The position numbers and the translations under genes are program-made. From Hyphomicrobiales bacterium (lineage in GTDB: Bacteria > Pseudomonadota > Alphaproteobacteria > Rhizobiales > Xanthobacteraceae): a stretch of DNA of 64,000 nucleotides. Numbering within the stretch: the first letter of the stretch is position 1; each line of letters starts with the position of its first letter. The notes under the pieces are model-generated. The model made no database searches. It saw nothing but the letters and a program-made list of their open reading frames with translations, and was not told where the DNA came from. Location of the stretch: positions 496,001-560,000 of the forward strand of contig JAFKKN010000002.1 of NCBI GenBank assembly GCA_017305535.1, read 5' to 3'. Positions 16,638 through 25,787 of this stretch are shown one piece after another.

Positions 16638-17972
16638 ATGCGCGTGTATGCCGTCCTTGCATTCGCCGTTCTTTTGTTGGCCGTCAGCATGACGTGGCTT
16701 GCTCCCGCTTTGGCGGCGCAGCCGCTGGAGCCGGTGACCTGTCCCGCCGCCGTGGCGGATGTCACCTGCTATCGCGGTCAGGATGACAACGGCTCCTATA
16801 TCCTCGCGGGTATGCCGAAGGCGTGGGATGGCATTCTGGTGGTGCACGCCCACGGCGGGCCACGGCTTGCGCCCATCACCCCGGACTACAGCAACAAGGA
16901 TTTCGAGCGCTTCTCCGAATTCGTCCGCGAGGGGCACGCCTTCGTTGCCGCCAGCTATCGCCGCCCCGGCTACGGGGCACGGATGGCGGCGGAAGACATC
17001 GAGAACGCGCGCAAGGCGTTCGTTGCGAAGTTCGGCAAGCCGCGACGCACCATCATGCACGGGCAGTCGTGGGGCGGCGACGTCGGCGCGCGCGTGATCG
17101 AACTGTATGCCATCGCTCCGGATGGTACCCGCAACTACGACGGCGCGCTCCTGACCAGCGGCGTGATCGCCGGCGGCACCCGGACCTACAATCCGCGCAT
17201 CGATCTGCGCGCGCTGTTTCAATATTACTGCCACAGCCTGCCGAAGCCGGACGAGCCGCAATACGATCTCGGCATCGGCCTCCCGGCGGATTCAAGGCTC
17301 GATCAGAAGGAACTGCACGCGCGCTTTGACGCTTGCACCGGGGCGAAGCTTCCGGCCGCGCAGCGCAGTCCGGAGCAGAGCCGGGCGTTGTCTGAAATGG
17401 CGGCGCTGACGCGGATTCCCGAGCCCGCACTTTTCTCGCATCTGGCGTGGGCGACGTTCCTGTTCCGAAACATCGCCATCCACATCACCGGCGGCAAGAG
17501 TCCGTTCGGCAATGTCGGTGTGGTCTATCGCGGCTCGTCCGACGATGACAGGTTGAACCGCGAGGTGCCGCGCATTGCGGCCGATCCGGAGGCGCGCGCG
17601 CTGCTCGCCTATGACAGCGATCCCACCGGGCAGATCGCCATTCCTGTGCTGACCTTGCACGCGATCGACGATCCGACCGCGGCGGTGGAGAACGAGGCGG
17701 CCTATCGCGACACGGTGGAGCACGCCGGCAATGCGCGGCTGCTGGTGCAGACCTTCGCGCGCGAGCATGTGCACAGCAAGCTGTCGTCGCCGCTCTATCC
17801 GGCCGAACTCGACGCGCTGCTGGCGTGGATCGACAAGGGCGAGCGGCCGACGCCGCAGGCCGTGCTGGATCGTTGCCACGCCAAGCAAAAAGCCTATCCC
17901 GGCGACTGCACCATTGATCCTGCCTATCAGGTCGCGCCGTTCCTGAGCCGAAGCTGGCCGCGAGCGCCGTAA
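16638..17972 (+). CDS. secreted alpha/beta-hydrolase fold esterase
   Basis: A 444-residue protein. An in-frame TTG start 60 bp upstream exists, but ATG 16638 gives a clean signal peptide (MRVYAVLAFAVLLL..., cleavage near ALA at 25-27). It has the nucleophile elbow G142-Q-S144-W-G146, an HAHGG oxyanion-hole region (70-74), the acid candidate D in TLHAIDDPT, and a late histidine in REHVHSKL. Several cysteines suggest disulfides in the periplasm. Larger than simple esterases and resembling secreted prolyl-oligopeptidase/tannase-like hydrolases; substrate unknown. It follows the small secreted protein. Confidence 0.8.
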   Translation: MRVYAVLAFAVLLLAVSMTWLAPALAAQPLEPVTCPAAVADVTCYRGQDDNGSYILAGMPKAWDGILVVHAHGGPRLAPITPDYSNKDFERFSEFVREGHAFVAASYRRPGYGARMAAEDIENARKAFVAKFGKPRRTIMHGQSWGGDVGARVIELYAIAPDGTRNYDGALLTSGVIAGGTRTYNPRIDLRALFQYYCHSLPKPDEPQYDLGIGLPADSRLDQKELHARFDACTGAKLPAAQRSPEQSRALSEMAALTRIPEPALFSHLAWATFLFRNIAIHITGGKSPFGNVGVVYRGSSDDDRLNREVPRIAADPEARALLAYDSDPTGQIAIPVLTLHAIDDPTAAVENEAAYRDTVEHAGNARLLVQTFAREHVHSKLSSPLYPAELDALLAWIDKGERPTPQAVLDRCHAKQKAYPGDCTIDPAYQVAPFLSRSWPRAP

Positions 17973-17985
17973 CCGCACCGACCGA

Positions 17986-18744
17986 TCAGGATTGCCTCTC
18001 TGTTTTGGCAGAGGCTTTTGGGGACCGAAGTTTGATGCGGAGGTGGCCACCGTCGCCCTTTTCGACGTCGAATGCGCCTGTCTTGCGCACCAAGTCGCTC
18101 AGTTTGCCGAACCCATAGGTGCGTGTATCGAAATCCGTGTTTAGCTTGGAGACTTGTTGGCCGACGGTGCCGAGCGGGGCCCATCCGTCTTCGCTCTCAA
18201 TTTGCGTAATTGCCGTTTTCAGGATTGGCACTGCCGCGCTCGGTGGCTTCAGTGCTTTCAGTTTTTGGGCATTATCACCAGTGGATGCCACGATCTCTGG
18301 CAACAAGTTCTCGGTGTAGATGAACCTGCGGCAGGCCTGACGAAAACTCTCCGGTGTTTTTTGCGCGCCGAAGCCGTAAACGTCCGCGCCTTGTTCACGC
18401 AGCCGCGAGGCGAGGCGGGTAAAGTCGCTATCCGATGAGACGAGGCAGAAGCCATCGAAACGGCCGCTATGCAGCAGGTCCATGGCGTCGATTACCAGCG
18501 CGATGTCGGATGCATTTTTGCCTTTGGTGTAAGCGAACTGCTGATAGGGATCGATCGCGTGCTTCTGGAGGATATCGGCCCATGACTTGAGTTGTGGGCT
18601 GGAAAAGTCGCCGTAGATGCGGCGAACGCTGGCCTCGCCGAATTTCGCGACCTCTTCGAACAGTCCCTCGGCGATCTGCGGTGAAGTGTTGTCGGCATCG
18701 ATGAGAACCGCGAAGCGGGCCAACCGGTGTTGCTCGACTTTCAT
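17986..18744 (-). CDS. NYN (PIN-like) domain protein with C-terminal OST-HTH/LOTUS domain
   Basis: A 252-residue protein from ATG 18744. The NYN nuclease-like domain (about 8-150) has the acidic residues of the family: VLIDADN (D16, D18), KNASDIALVIDAMDLL, and LVSSDSDFTRLASRL. The C-terminal part (about 180-245) fits an OST-HTH/LOTUS RNA-binding module, with GWAPLGTVGQQVSKL, FDTRTYGFGKLSDLVRK and GGHLRIKL. This architecture suggests an RNA-targeted endoribonuclease, as in the MARF1 and VapC/PIN relatives. The partner and target are unknown. Confidence 0.88.
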   Translation of the reverse strand: MKVEQHRLARFAVLIDADNTSPQIAEGLFEEVAKFGEASVRRIYGDFSSPQLKSWADILQKHAIDPYQQFAYTKGKNASDIALVIDAMDLLHSGRFDGFCLVSSDSDFTRLASRLREQGADVYGFGAQKTPESFRQACRRFIYTENLLPEIVASTGDNAQKLKALKPPSAAVPILKTAITQIESEDGWAPLGTVGQQVSKLNTDFDTRTYGFGKLSDLVRKTGAFDVEKGDGGHLRIKLRSPKASAKTERQS

Positions 18745-18978
18745 GGGGCAATCCCTAGCAACGAACAAGTGATGGCGGCATGACAACCTGACGATGCACG
18801 CCGATCAAGATATTATTTCAGCTCGTCAGTGGTTTAGGAAATCTCGGGCGATGTTTGTCAGGTTCGCCCGGATCTCGACTCGCGTCCTGAACCGGGATCG
18901 TGCGATTGCCAGAGAATGCACGAATGGTCTAAGCCGAGCTGACGCGACGATATTTGCAAAGATCAGGACGACCTCACA

Positions 18979-19593
18979 ATGACCATCCGTCTGCATCGCG
19001 GCGATTTGCCGGACCTGGGCCGCTACACCGATTCGGTGGCGATCGACACCGAAACCATGGGGCTCAATCCGCATCGCGACCGACTCTGCGTGGTGCAGCT
19101 CTCGCCCGGCGACGGCACCGCCGATGTGGTGCAGATTCCGCAGGGTCATACCGACGCGCCCAACCTGAAGAAGCTGTTGGGCGATCCGAAGGTGACGAAG
19201 ATTTTTCACTTCGCACGCTTCGATCTCGCCGCGCTCGATAACGCGCTCGGGGTGATGCCGCAGCCGGTCTATTGCACCAAGATCGCCTCGCGCCTGACCC
19301 GCACCTACACCGACCGCCATGGCCTCAAGGATCTGGTGCGCGAGTTGCTCGGCGTCGATCTCTCCAAGCAGCAGCAATCGAGCGATTGGGGCGCGGATAC
19401 GCTCACCGAAGCGCAACTGGCCTACGCGGCCTCCGACGTGCTGCATCTCCATGCGTTGCGCACCCGGCTCGACGTCATGCTGGCGCGCGAAGGCCGCACC
19501 GAACTGGCGCGGGCCTGCTTCGAGTTCCTGCCCTCGCGTGCCCGGCTCGACCTCGGCGGCTGGGAGGAAGAGGACATCTTCGCCCATTCCTGA
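18979..19593 (+). CDS. ribonuclease D-like 3'-5' exonuclease
   Basis: A 204-residue protein, the single DEDD exonuclease domain without the HRDC domains of full-length RNase D. Catalytic acids: D23 and E25 in IDTETMG, D in HFARFDLAAL, and the Y-x3-D of YAASDVLHL (DEDDy type). Likely a cytoplasmic 3'-5' exonuclease trimming structured RNAs; the single-domain form is common in alphaproteobacteria. It begins 260 bp before lptC. Confidence 0.92.
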   Translation: MTIRLHRGDLPDLGRYTDSVAIDTETMGLNPHRDRLCVVQLSPGDGTADVVQIPQGHTDAPNLKKLLGDPKVTKIFHFARFDLAALDNALGVMPQPVYCTKIASRLTRTYTDRHGLKDLVRELLGVDLSKQQQSSDWGADTLTEAQLAYAASDVLHLHALRTRLDVMLAREGRTELARACFEFLPSRARLDLGGWEEEDIFAHS

Positions 19594-19853
19594 GTGGCCC
19601 CGGCGACCCGTCCGCCGGACTGGCGTGACCGGAGCCGCGCCCCTATGTCATAATCGGACGTGAGACATAGGGCGTGAGACTTGGGGTTTGTCGGGGGACG
19701 ACCGTGCCTTGTCGGCGCGGCGCGGGATTTCAACATTTGAACACAACATTTGAGCAGAAGGTTTCGCCCCCTCGTCGGGGTGCCGCCGGTGGGACCCGGC
19801 GGGTCGGTCGATACGTAACCGTAACTTATTGAGATCAGGGATATTCATCGTGG

Positions 19854-20705
19854 GTGGTCGGGACGGTCGGCGACCCTCGTGACGCGGGAGGCACGGTGTA
19901 TTCGGCACAAAGTCCGGCCTATCAGGCGGCTCTGGAGGCGCGCTTTGCCGCCGCCGCCCGGCACAGCCGGCTGGTGCGACTGTTGCGGATCGCGGTTCCC
20001 GCCGCGGTTGCACTGTCGCTGGCTGCGATCGTTCTGGTGTCGGTCTTCAACCCGTTCCGTGTCCTGATGCCGGACTTGCCGGTTGATATCGATAACCTGG
20101 TGGTGTCCGGAACCAAGATCACGATGGAATCGCCGCATATGTCCGGTTTTTCGCCCGATCAACGGCCCTATGAGGTCTGGGCCAAGACCGCGACGCAGGA
20201 TTTGACCGACCCCGACCATGTCGAACTGGCGACGATACGGGCGCGGGTGACGATGGAAGACAAATCGACGGTGACGATGGACGCCCATAGCGGGGTCTTC
20301 GACACCAAGGCACAGCTTCTCGATCTGAAGAAGGATATCTTCTTGCAATCCTCCACCGGTTACGAAGCGCGGCTGACGCGGGCGCTGGTCGATATCAACA
20401 AGGGTCTGGTGACGTCGGACGAACCGGTGGCGGTGAAGCTCCTCAACGGCACGCTCGATTCCGACCGTCTGCGGATCATCGACAAGGGCGACGTGGTGCG
20501 TTTCGAAGGCAATGTGAGAATGAATCTGGTGATGGAGCAGCCGAATGCCGACGCCAACAATCCGCCGCAGGGCAGCAGCGGAGAGGGTGGCGGCGGCAAC
20601 GAGCCGGTATTCAACCTGAGTCAGGACCCTGAACCTTTGACGCCGCCGTCAAAGCCGTCGTCGTCGAAGCGGTCTTCCGCCAGCAAACACAGCGGGTCCC
20701 GATGA
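19854..20705 (+). CDS. lptC: LPS export ABC transporter periplasmic protein LptC
   Basis: A 283-residue protein from a GTG start. An in-frame GTG at 19896, 4 nt after GGGAGG, is an equally possible start and would shorten it by 14 residues. One N-terminal membrane anchor (about 45-65) precedes the periplasmic LptC fold, with the characteristic TMDAHSGVFDT and a series of beta strands. The C terminus is Ser/Pro-rich. It links LptB2FG in the inner membrane to LptA in LPS transport. The stop overlaps lptA (ATGA). The leader contains a direct repeat CAACATTTGA at 19731 and 19744. Confidence 0.93.
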   Translation: MVGTVGDPRDAGGTVYSAQSPAYQAALEARFAAAARHSRLVRLLRIAVPAAVALSLAAIVLVSVFNPFRVLMPDLPVDIDNLVVSGTKITMESPHMSGFSPDQRPYEVWAKTATQDLTDPDHVELATIRARVTMEDKSTVTMDAHSGVFDTKAQLLDLKKDIFLQSSTGYEARLTRALVDINKGLVTSDEPVAVKLLNGTLDSDRLRIIDKGDVVRFEGNVRMNLVMEQPNADANNPPQGSSGEGGGGNEPVFNLSQDPEPLTPPSKPSSSKRSSASKHSGSR

Positions 20706-21430
20706 GTGCGGCGGCGGTTGACACGAGGCACGGTACGCGCGGCATGACGCGGACCACGATGTGTTACGGCGTGCTGTTGGCGCTGCTACTGGCCGCCGGT
20801 GTCGGCGCGGACGCGCACGCGCAGGGCGCGATGCAGGGCGTGCCCAACGCCATGCAGGGATTCTCGCAGAATCGCGACCAGCCGATCCAGATCGAAGCGG
20901 CCTCGCTGGAGATGGTGGACAAGAAAAAGGAAGCCACCTTTTCCGGCAGCGTGAAGGTGGTGCAGGGCGATACCACCATGCAGTCGCAGTCGCTGGTGGT
21001 GTTTTATGAATCGTCGAAGGATTCTTCCGGCAACGCGGCCAAAAGCAAGCCCGCTCCGAGCAAGGCCGCGATGAAGTCGGCTTCGCCGGGGCCGGGCGGC
21101 TCCTCGTCGATCCGCCGGCTCGAGGCGCGCGGCGGCGTCGTGGTGACGCAGAAGGAACAGGTGGTGACCGGCGATCTCGCGGTGTTCGATACGCGCAGCA
21201 ACCTGATCACGATGAAGGGCAACGTGGTGCTGACGCAATGCAAGAACGTGCTGCGCGGCGACCGTCTGCTCGTCAACATGACCACCGGTGTGTCGCGCGT
21301 CGAATCCGACAGCGGGCGCGTGCAGGGCCTGTTCATTCAATCCGAAGGCAGCGGCTGCGGTGCGAAGTCATCGACGCCTGCGGCGCCGGCACCCGCGGCG
21401 AAGCCGCCGATCCCGTTGCTGGGACGATAG
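20702..21430 (+). CDS. lptA: LPS transport periplasmic protein LptA
   Basis: A 242-residue protein with a signal-peptide-like segment (about 20-41, cleavage after AHA). The mature part has the LptA/OstA fold: QPIQIEAASLEMVDKKKEATFSG, then GDTTMQSQSLVVFY, and a second half with GDLAVFDTRSNLITMKGN. A low-complexity insert of about 40 residues splits the two halves. It forms the periplasmic bridge that carries LPS to the outer membrane. Translationally coupled to lptC by a 4-bp overlap. M15 is an alternative start. Confidence 0.94.
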   Translation: MSAAAVDTRHGTRGMTRTTMCYGVLLALLLAAGVGADAHAQGAMQGVPNAMQGFSQNRDQPIQIEAASLEMVDKKKEATFSGSVKVVQGDTTMQSQSLVVFYESSKDSSGNAAKSKPAPSKAAMKSASPGPGGSSSIRRLEARGGVVVTQKEQVVTGDLAVFDTRSNLITMKGNVVLTQCKNVLRGDRLLVNMTTGVSRVESDSGRVQGLFIQSEGSGCGAKSSTPAAPAPAAKPPIPLLGR

Positions 21431-21440
21431 GATCATCGCC

Positions 21441-21563
21441 ATGACGATCGCGCACGCAGGGCTTCGCCGATCCGGTACGGATTTGTTCATGCCGGATGGC
21501 TATCGTGTCGACGAAGTGAATCTCACCGCCGGGTTTGGGCGGCAACTCGCAAAGGCCAAGTGA
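21441..21563 (+). CDS. possible 40-residue small protein between lptA and lptB
   Basis: ATG 21441 to TGA, 40 codons, sequence beginning MTIAHAGLRRSGTDLF. It lies in the lptA-lptB gap and follows GATAGGATCATC, a weak ribosome site. No family recognised; it may be a spurious open frame in GC-rich sequence. Confidence 0.25.
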   Translation: MTIAHAGLRRSGTDLFMPDGYRVDEVNLTAGFGRQLAKAK

Positions 21564-21569
21564 CGCGGC

Positions 21570-22547
21570 ATGGTGGATCTCCGCGATATGTTCCGGCGGA
21601 AGCCGCCGCAGCGCGGCCAGCAAGGCTTTGCGCGCGCGCGCGCCGATATCACCACAGCGCTCGATAACGGCGCCGCCGGCGCGATGCTGGAGCAGCCGGT
21701 GCGTGATGCGCCGCCGGTCGCCCGTCACGTCGCCGCGCCGCAAGTCCAACCGCAGGCGCGGCAACCTCAGCCGCAACCGCAACCGGCGCAACGTCGCGCG
21801 ACGACCACCGCATCAGCGCAGCGCACCGATTATCTCGCGGTGCATGGCATCGAGAAAAGTTTCGGCTCGCGGCAGGTGGTGCGCGGCGTCAGTATCTATG
21901 TGCGGCGGGGCGAGGCGGTGGGCCTGCTCGGGCCGAATGGCGCCGGCAAGACCACGGTGTTCTACATGATCACCGGTCTGATCAAGGCCGACCGCGGCAA
22001 GATCGAACTCGACGGCCACGACGTCACCAAGCTGCCGATGTATCAGCGCGCGCGGCTCGGCATCGGCTATCTGCCGCAGGAAGCCTCGATCTTCCGTGGC
22101 CTCACCGTCGAACAGAACATCCGCGCCGTGCTGGAAGTCGTCGAGCCCAGCCGCAAGAAGCGCGAAAAGGAACTGGATTCGCTGCTCGACGAATTCAACA
22201 TCACGCGGCTGCGCAAGTCGCCGTCGATCGCGCTGTCGGGCGGTGAGCGCCGCCGCGTCGAGATCGCGCGCGCGCTGGCGACGCGGCCGAGCTATATGCT
22301 GCTGGACGAGCCGTTCGCCGGCATCGACCCGATCGCGGTGGGCGACATTCAGGACCTGGTGCGCCATCTCACCAATCGCGGCATCGGCGTTTTGATCACC
22401 GACCACAACGTGCGCGAAACGCTCGGTCTCACCGACCGCGCCTATATCGTCTATGCCGGCCAGATTTTGACCGAGGGCGACCCCGACGCCATCGTCAACG
22501 ATCCCGACGTGCGAAGGCTGTATCTCGGCGAGGAATTCCGGCTGTAG
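21570..22547 (+). CDS. lptB: LPS export ABC transporter ATP-binding protein LptB with extended N terminus
   Basis: A 325-residue protein; typical LptB is about 240. Residues 1-85 form an extra low-complexity tail with a Gln/Pro-rich stretch (about 58-73). The ABC domain starts about 86: Walker [10 protein letters not shown] 121-129, Q-loop [10 protein letters not shown], signature LSGGE, Walker [12 protein letters not shown], and switch His in [10 protein letters not shown]. It powers LPS extraction with LptF/LptG, which are not in this window. It is downstream of lptC-lptA and directly precedes rpoN, an order widely shared in proteobacteria. Confidence 0.96.
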   Translation: MVDLRDMFRRKPPQRGQQGFARARADITTALDNGAAGAMLEQPVRDAPPVARHVAAPQVQPQARQPQPQPQPAQRRATTTASAQRTDYLAVHGIEKSFGSRQVVRGVSIYVRRGEAVGLLGPNGAGKTTVFYMITGLIKADRGKIELDGHDVTKLPMYQRARLGIGYLPQEASIFRGLTVEQNIRAVLEVVEPSRKKREKELDSLLDEFNITRLRKSPSIALSGGERRRVEIARALATRPSYMLLDEPFAGIDPIAVGDIQDLVRHLTNRGIGVLITDHNVRETLGLTDRAYIVYAGQILTEGDPDAIVNDPDVRRLYLGEEFRL

Positions 22548-22751
22548 GCTGGGTTGAAGCGAGGCCATCGCCTCTGTGTTGCGCGCGGATTTGCAGCACG
22601 AAAATCGCCGTCCCCCGCAGACGGGACGACGCCAACCGGACGCCAAGGGCGGCCATCACAAATCGCACCGTGCGAAGGTGAGCCGTGTACTTCCGGTCGC
22701 AAAGCGGTTAAGCAAGAAACGGACCAATTCGATGGAACGGTTTTTGCCTTC

Positions 22752-24353
22752 ATGGCGCTGTCGCAAAAGCTAGAGTTCCGCCAGTCGCAAGCACTGGTGA
22801 TGACGCCGCAGTTGATGCAGGCGATCAAGCTCTTGCAGTTGTCCAATCTCGATCTTGTTGCCTTCGTCGAAGACGAACTGGAGCGCAATCCGCTGCTGGA
22901 ACGCGCCAGCGAGGGCGCGGACGGAGGGGCCGAGCGCAGCGGCGAAACTGATGGCGATGCCGGCGAGGCGGCGGGCGACGAGGCCGCATCCGGCGACGGA
23001 TTCGAGGCCGCCGCCGATGGCGGGCAGGAGGAATGGCTCAGCCCCGACCTCGGCAGCCGTGCCGAAATCGAGGGTTCGCTCGACACACGCCTCGACAACG
23101 TGTTTCCCGAGGAACCGGCGGACGCCGCGGCGCGTGCCGCGCAGGATGCGGCGCCGACCGCCTATACCGAATGGGGCGGCGGCGCGTCGAACGACGACGA
23201 CTACAACCTCGAAGCCTTCGTCGCAGCGGAAATTACCCTCGCCGATCATCTCGCCGAACAGTTGTCGGTGGCGTTGCCGCAGCCCTCGCAACGTATGATC
23301 GGCCGCTACCTGATCGATCTGGTGGACGAGGCGGGTTATCTGCCGCCCGATCTCGGCAGCGCGGCGGAGCGGCTCGGCGCAACGCAGCAACAGGTCGAGG
23401 CGGTGCTCGGTGTGTTGCAGAGTTTCGATCCGTCCGGCGTCTGTGCGCGCAGTTTGAGCGAGTGCCTTGCCATTCAGTTGCGCGAGCGAGATCGTTTTGA
23501 TCCGGCGATGCAGGCGCTGGTGGACAATCTCGATCTGCTGGCGCGGCGCGACGTCGCGAGCTTGCGCAAGCTGTGCGGCGTCGACGACGATGATCTCAGC
23601 GACATGATCGCGGAAATTCGCCGGCTTAATCCGAAGCCCGGTCTGCAATTCGCCAGCGTCAAGGTGCAGACCGTGGTGCCCGACGTTTACGTGCGGCCGG
23701 GCGCGGACGGCGGCTGGCTGGTCGAGCTCAACAGCGACACCTTGCCGAAGGTGCTGGTCAACCAGACCTACTACACGCAGCTTGCGAAGACCGCGCGCAA
23801 GGACGGCGACAAAAGTTACTTCAGCGACTGCCTGCAAAACGCCACATGGCTGGTGCGCGCGCTCGATCAGCGCGCCCGCACCATTCTGAAAGTGGCGACC
23901 GAGATCGTGCGGCAGCAGGATGGCTTCTTCGCGCACGGTGTCGCGCATCTGCGGCCGCTCAATCTCAAAGCCGTGGCGGACGCGATCCAGATGCACGAAT
24001 CGACGGTGTCGCGCGTCACCGCCAACAAATATGTCGCGACCAATCGCGGTGTGTTTGAATTGAAATACTTTTTCACGGCCTCGATCGCTGCCGCCGATGG
24101 CGGCGAGGCGCATTCGGCCGAAGCCGTTCGCCACCAGATCAAACAGTTGATCGATGCCGAACAGCCCGACAATATCCTGTCCGACGATACCATCGTGGAA
24201 CGTCTTCGTGAAACGGGGATTGATATCGCTCGGCGTACTGTGGCGAAATACCGCGAGGCGTTGCGGATTCCCTCGTCGGTGCAGCGCCGGCGCGACAAGC
24301 AGAACATGCTCGGACCGGCGCGTGCCGCCGGCCGCCAGGCGGGCGCGCGTTAA
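22752..24353 (+). CDS. rpoN: RNA polymerase sigma-54 factor
   Basis: A 533-residue protein. The frame stays open 200 bp upstream, but the family N terminus begins at ATG 22752 (MALSQKLEFRQSQALVMTPQL). Region I is the Gln/Leu-rich activator-responsive segment, region II is acidic and long, the core-binding domain follows, and the C terminus contains the HTH (KAVADAIQMHESTVSRV) and the RpoN box ARRTVAKYRE. It directs transcription from -24/-12 promoters for nitrogen and other functions with enhancer-binding activators. It lies between lptB and hpf, a classic rpoN neighbourhood. Confidence 0.97.
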   Translation: MALSQKLEFRQSQALVMTPQLMQAIKLLQLSNLDLVAFVEDELERNPLLERASEGADGGAERSGETDGDAGEAAGDEAASGDGFEAAADGGQEEWLSPDLGSRAEIEGSLDTRLDNVFPEEPADAAARAAQDAAPTAYTEWGGGASNDDDYNLEAFVAAEITLADHLAEQLSVALPQPSQRMIGRYLIDLVDEAGYLPPDLGSAAERLGATQQQVEAVLGVLQSFDPSGVCARSLSECLAIQLRERDRFDPAMQALVDNLDLLARRDVASLRKLCGVDDDDLSDMIAEIRRLNPKPGLQFASVKVQTVVPDVYVRPGADGGWLVELNSDTLPKVLVNQTYYTQLAKTARKDGDKSYFSDCLQNATWLVRALDQRARTILKVATEIVRQQDGFFAHGVAHLRPLNLKAVADAIQMHESTVSRVTANKYVATNRGVFELKYFFTASIAAADGGEAHSAEAVRHQIKQLIDAEQPDNILSDDTIVERLRETGIDIARRTVAKYREALRIPSSVQRRRDKQNMLGPARAAGRQAGAR

Positions 24354-24571
24354 CTGTTGCCGAAATGGCCGATGTTAACCGGTTCGCGGTAACAGCCGGC
24401 GCGCGGTCGGTCGTTGCCCGAAAGGTCTACCGCATTCGATCACGCTGCTATCATCGTCGCGACATCGAACGGGCTTGATTGCAACCTCATTCATCGGAAT
24501 ACTCTGTCATGCGGGCGTCACGAACAATGGATTCGGGATGCCCCATGAGGTGTGATGAATCGAGGTACGAC

Positions 24572-25192
24572 ATGAGCATTCGAGTCTCGGGCAAAAGCAT
24601 CAATATCGGTGAAGCCTTGCGCGGGCGCGTCAGCGACCGCACCGAGGAAGTGCTGCGTAAATATTTCGACGGCAACTATTCCGGCCATATGACTTTCAGC
24701 AAGGACGGCTTTGGATTCAAAACCGATTGCGCGCTGCATCTGGATTCCGGCATCACGCTTGAAGCCGAATCCAACGCCACCGATGCCTATGCCAGTGCGG
24801 ACCAGGCGCTCATCCAGATCGAGAAACGACTGCGGCGTTACAAGAGTCGGCTGAAGGATCGTTCGGCGCGCAAGTCTCACGCGGCGGCGGCGGTGATCGC
24901 CGAGCGCGAGGCCGGGCCGCTCGATACGCGCAGCTACGTGCTCGAAGCACTCAGCCATGACGATGATAACGACGATGAAGTCACGGCGTACAATCCAGTC
25001 ATCATCGCCGAAGCGACGAGTTCGCTGAAGCGGATGTCTGTGAGCGAGGCGGTGATGGAGTTGGATTTCACCGGCGCCGCGGTGATCGTGTTCCAGCATG
25101 GCGGATCGGGCCGCGTGAACATCATCTATCGTCGCGCCGACGGCAATGTCGGCTGGATCGATCCGCCCGAGGTGCAGCCGCGCGCATCGTGA
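24572..25192 (+). CDS. hpf: ribosome hibernation-promoting factor, long form
   Basis: A 206-residue protein from ATG 24572, which has GAGG upstream; an upstream in-frame start is less likely. The N-terminal S30AE domain (about 1-100) begins MSIRVSGKSINIGEALRGRV. The C-terminal domain (about 145-200), with VMELDFTGAAVIVFQHGGSG, drives dimerisation of 70S ribosomes into 100S particles. It is a stationary-phase ribosome protector. It is located between rpoN and ptsN as usual. Locally often called raiA or hpf. Confidence 0.94.
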   Translation: MSIRVSGKSINIGEALRGRVSDRTEEVLRKYFDGNYSGHMTFSKDGFGFKTDCALHLDSGITLEAESNATDAYASADQALIQIEKRLRRYKSRLKDRSARKSHAAAAVIAEREAGPLDTRSYVLEALSHDDDNDDEVTAYNPVIIAEATSSLKRMSVSEAVMELDFTGAAVIVFQHGGSGRVNIIYRRADGNVGWIDPPEVQPRAS

Positions 25193-25787
25193 GCGCGGCG
25201 CATCATTTGCGCGTTAACTAACGCACGCGCGAAAGAAAGACGGCGCACCGCGTCCGATCGCATGTCGCAATTGCATCGGACGCGGCGACGCAGCCTTGTT
25301 GGTGTTGCTTCACCGCAATAACAGAAAATGCATTGCAGCATCGGTGCTTGCTGCCGATGTCGAGGCGACATGTCGAGACGGGAACCCGGCCCATCGGCAT
25401 ATAATGAGCGATAAAACCGATGATTTCGGCCGGCCGGTATGGACAGGTTTTATCGCCCACGCGCTTGCAATCGCCATTGACGCCCCGTAAGGCGGTCCCT
25501 ATGGTCCGCCGCCTTGACGGGGGGGACCTGCCGGGCGGGCCGAGGGGCGGTTGCATTGTCCGCGCGATTGGTCCATCTGATTGATCGGGTCTTGAAGGTC
25601 GCGAGCCGAATTCGGACCTTAGCAGGCGTGGGTGGCGGTGCTACAATGGTTGGAACGAGTGGGCCGAAGCAGCTTCGAGCGGCGTGTCTGATTTCTGTCT
25701 GAGACAGTAAGTGCGCGTCGCGCCAATCCAAACCTTTCACAATCGTGTTTCGCAATCGGCGGTCAAACTTCTTTCTCGGAATGCTCC
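25193..25787. other. 595-bp intergenic region with two strong inverted repeats
   Basis: No credible gene. Two inverted repeats are visible: GCGATAAAACC at 25408-25418 pairs perfectly with GGTTTTATCGC at 25446-25456 (27-nt loop containing GGCCGGCC), and a bulged stem at 25483-25522 (CCCCGTAAGGCGG against CCGCCTTGACGGGG). Neither is followed by a T-run, so neither is a simple terminator. It could be a leader RNA or small RNA ahead of ptsN, or stacked repeats. Confidence 0.5.

Noticed and set aside
22770-24134. 454-codon frame antisense to rpoN
   Set aside because: Complementary shadow of a conserved gene; no recognisable family.
24354-24571. Possible -24/-12 sigma54 promoter (GGGCTTGATTGC) before hpf
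   Set aside because: The GG-to-GC spacing is 8 instead of 10, so it does not fit the consensus.
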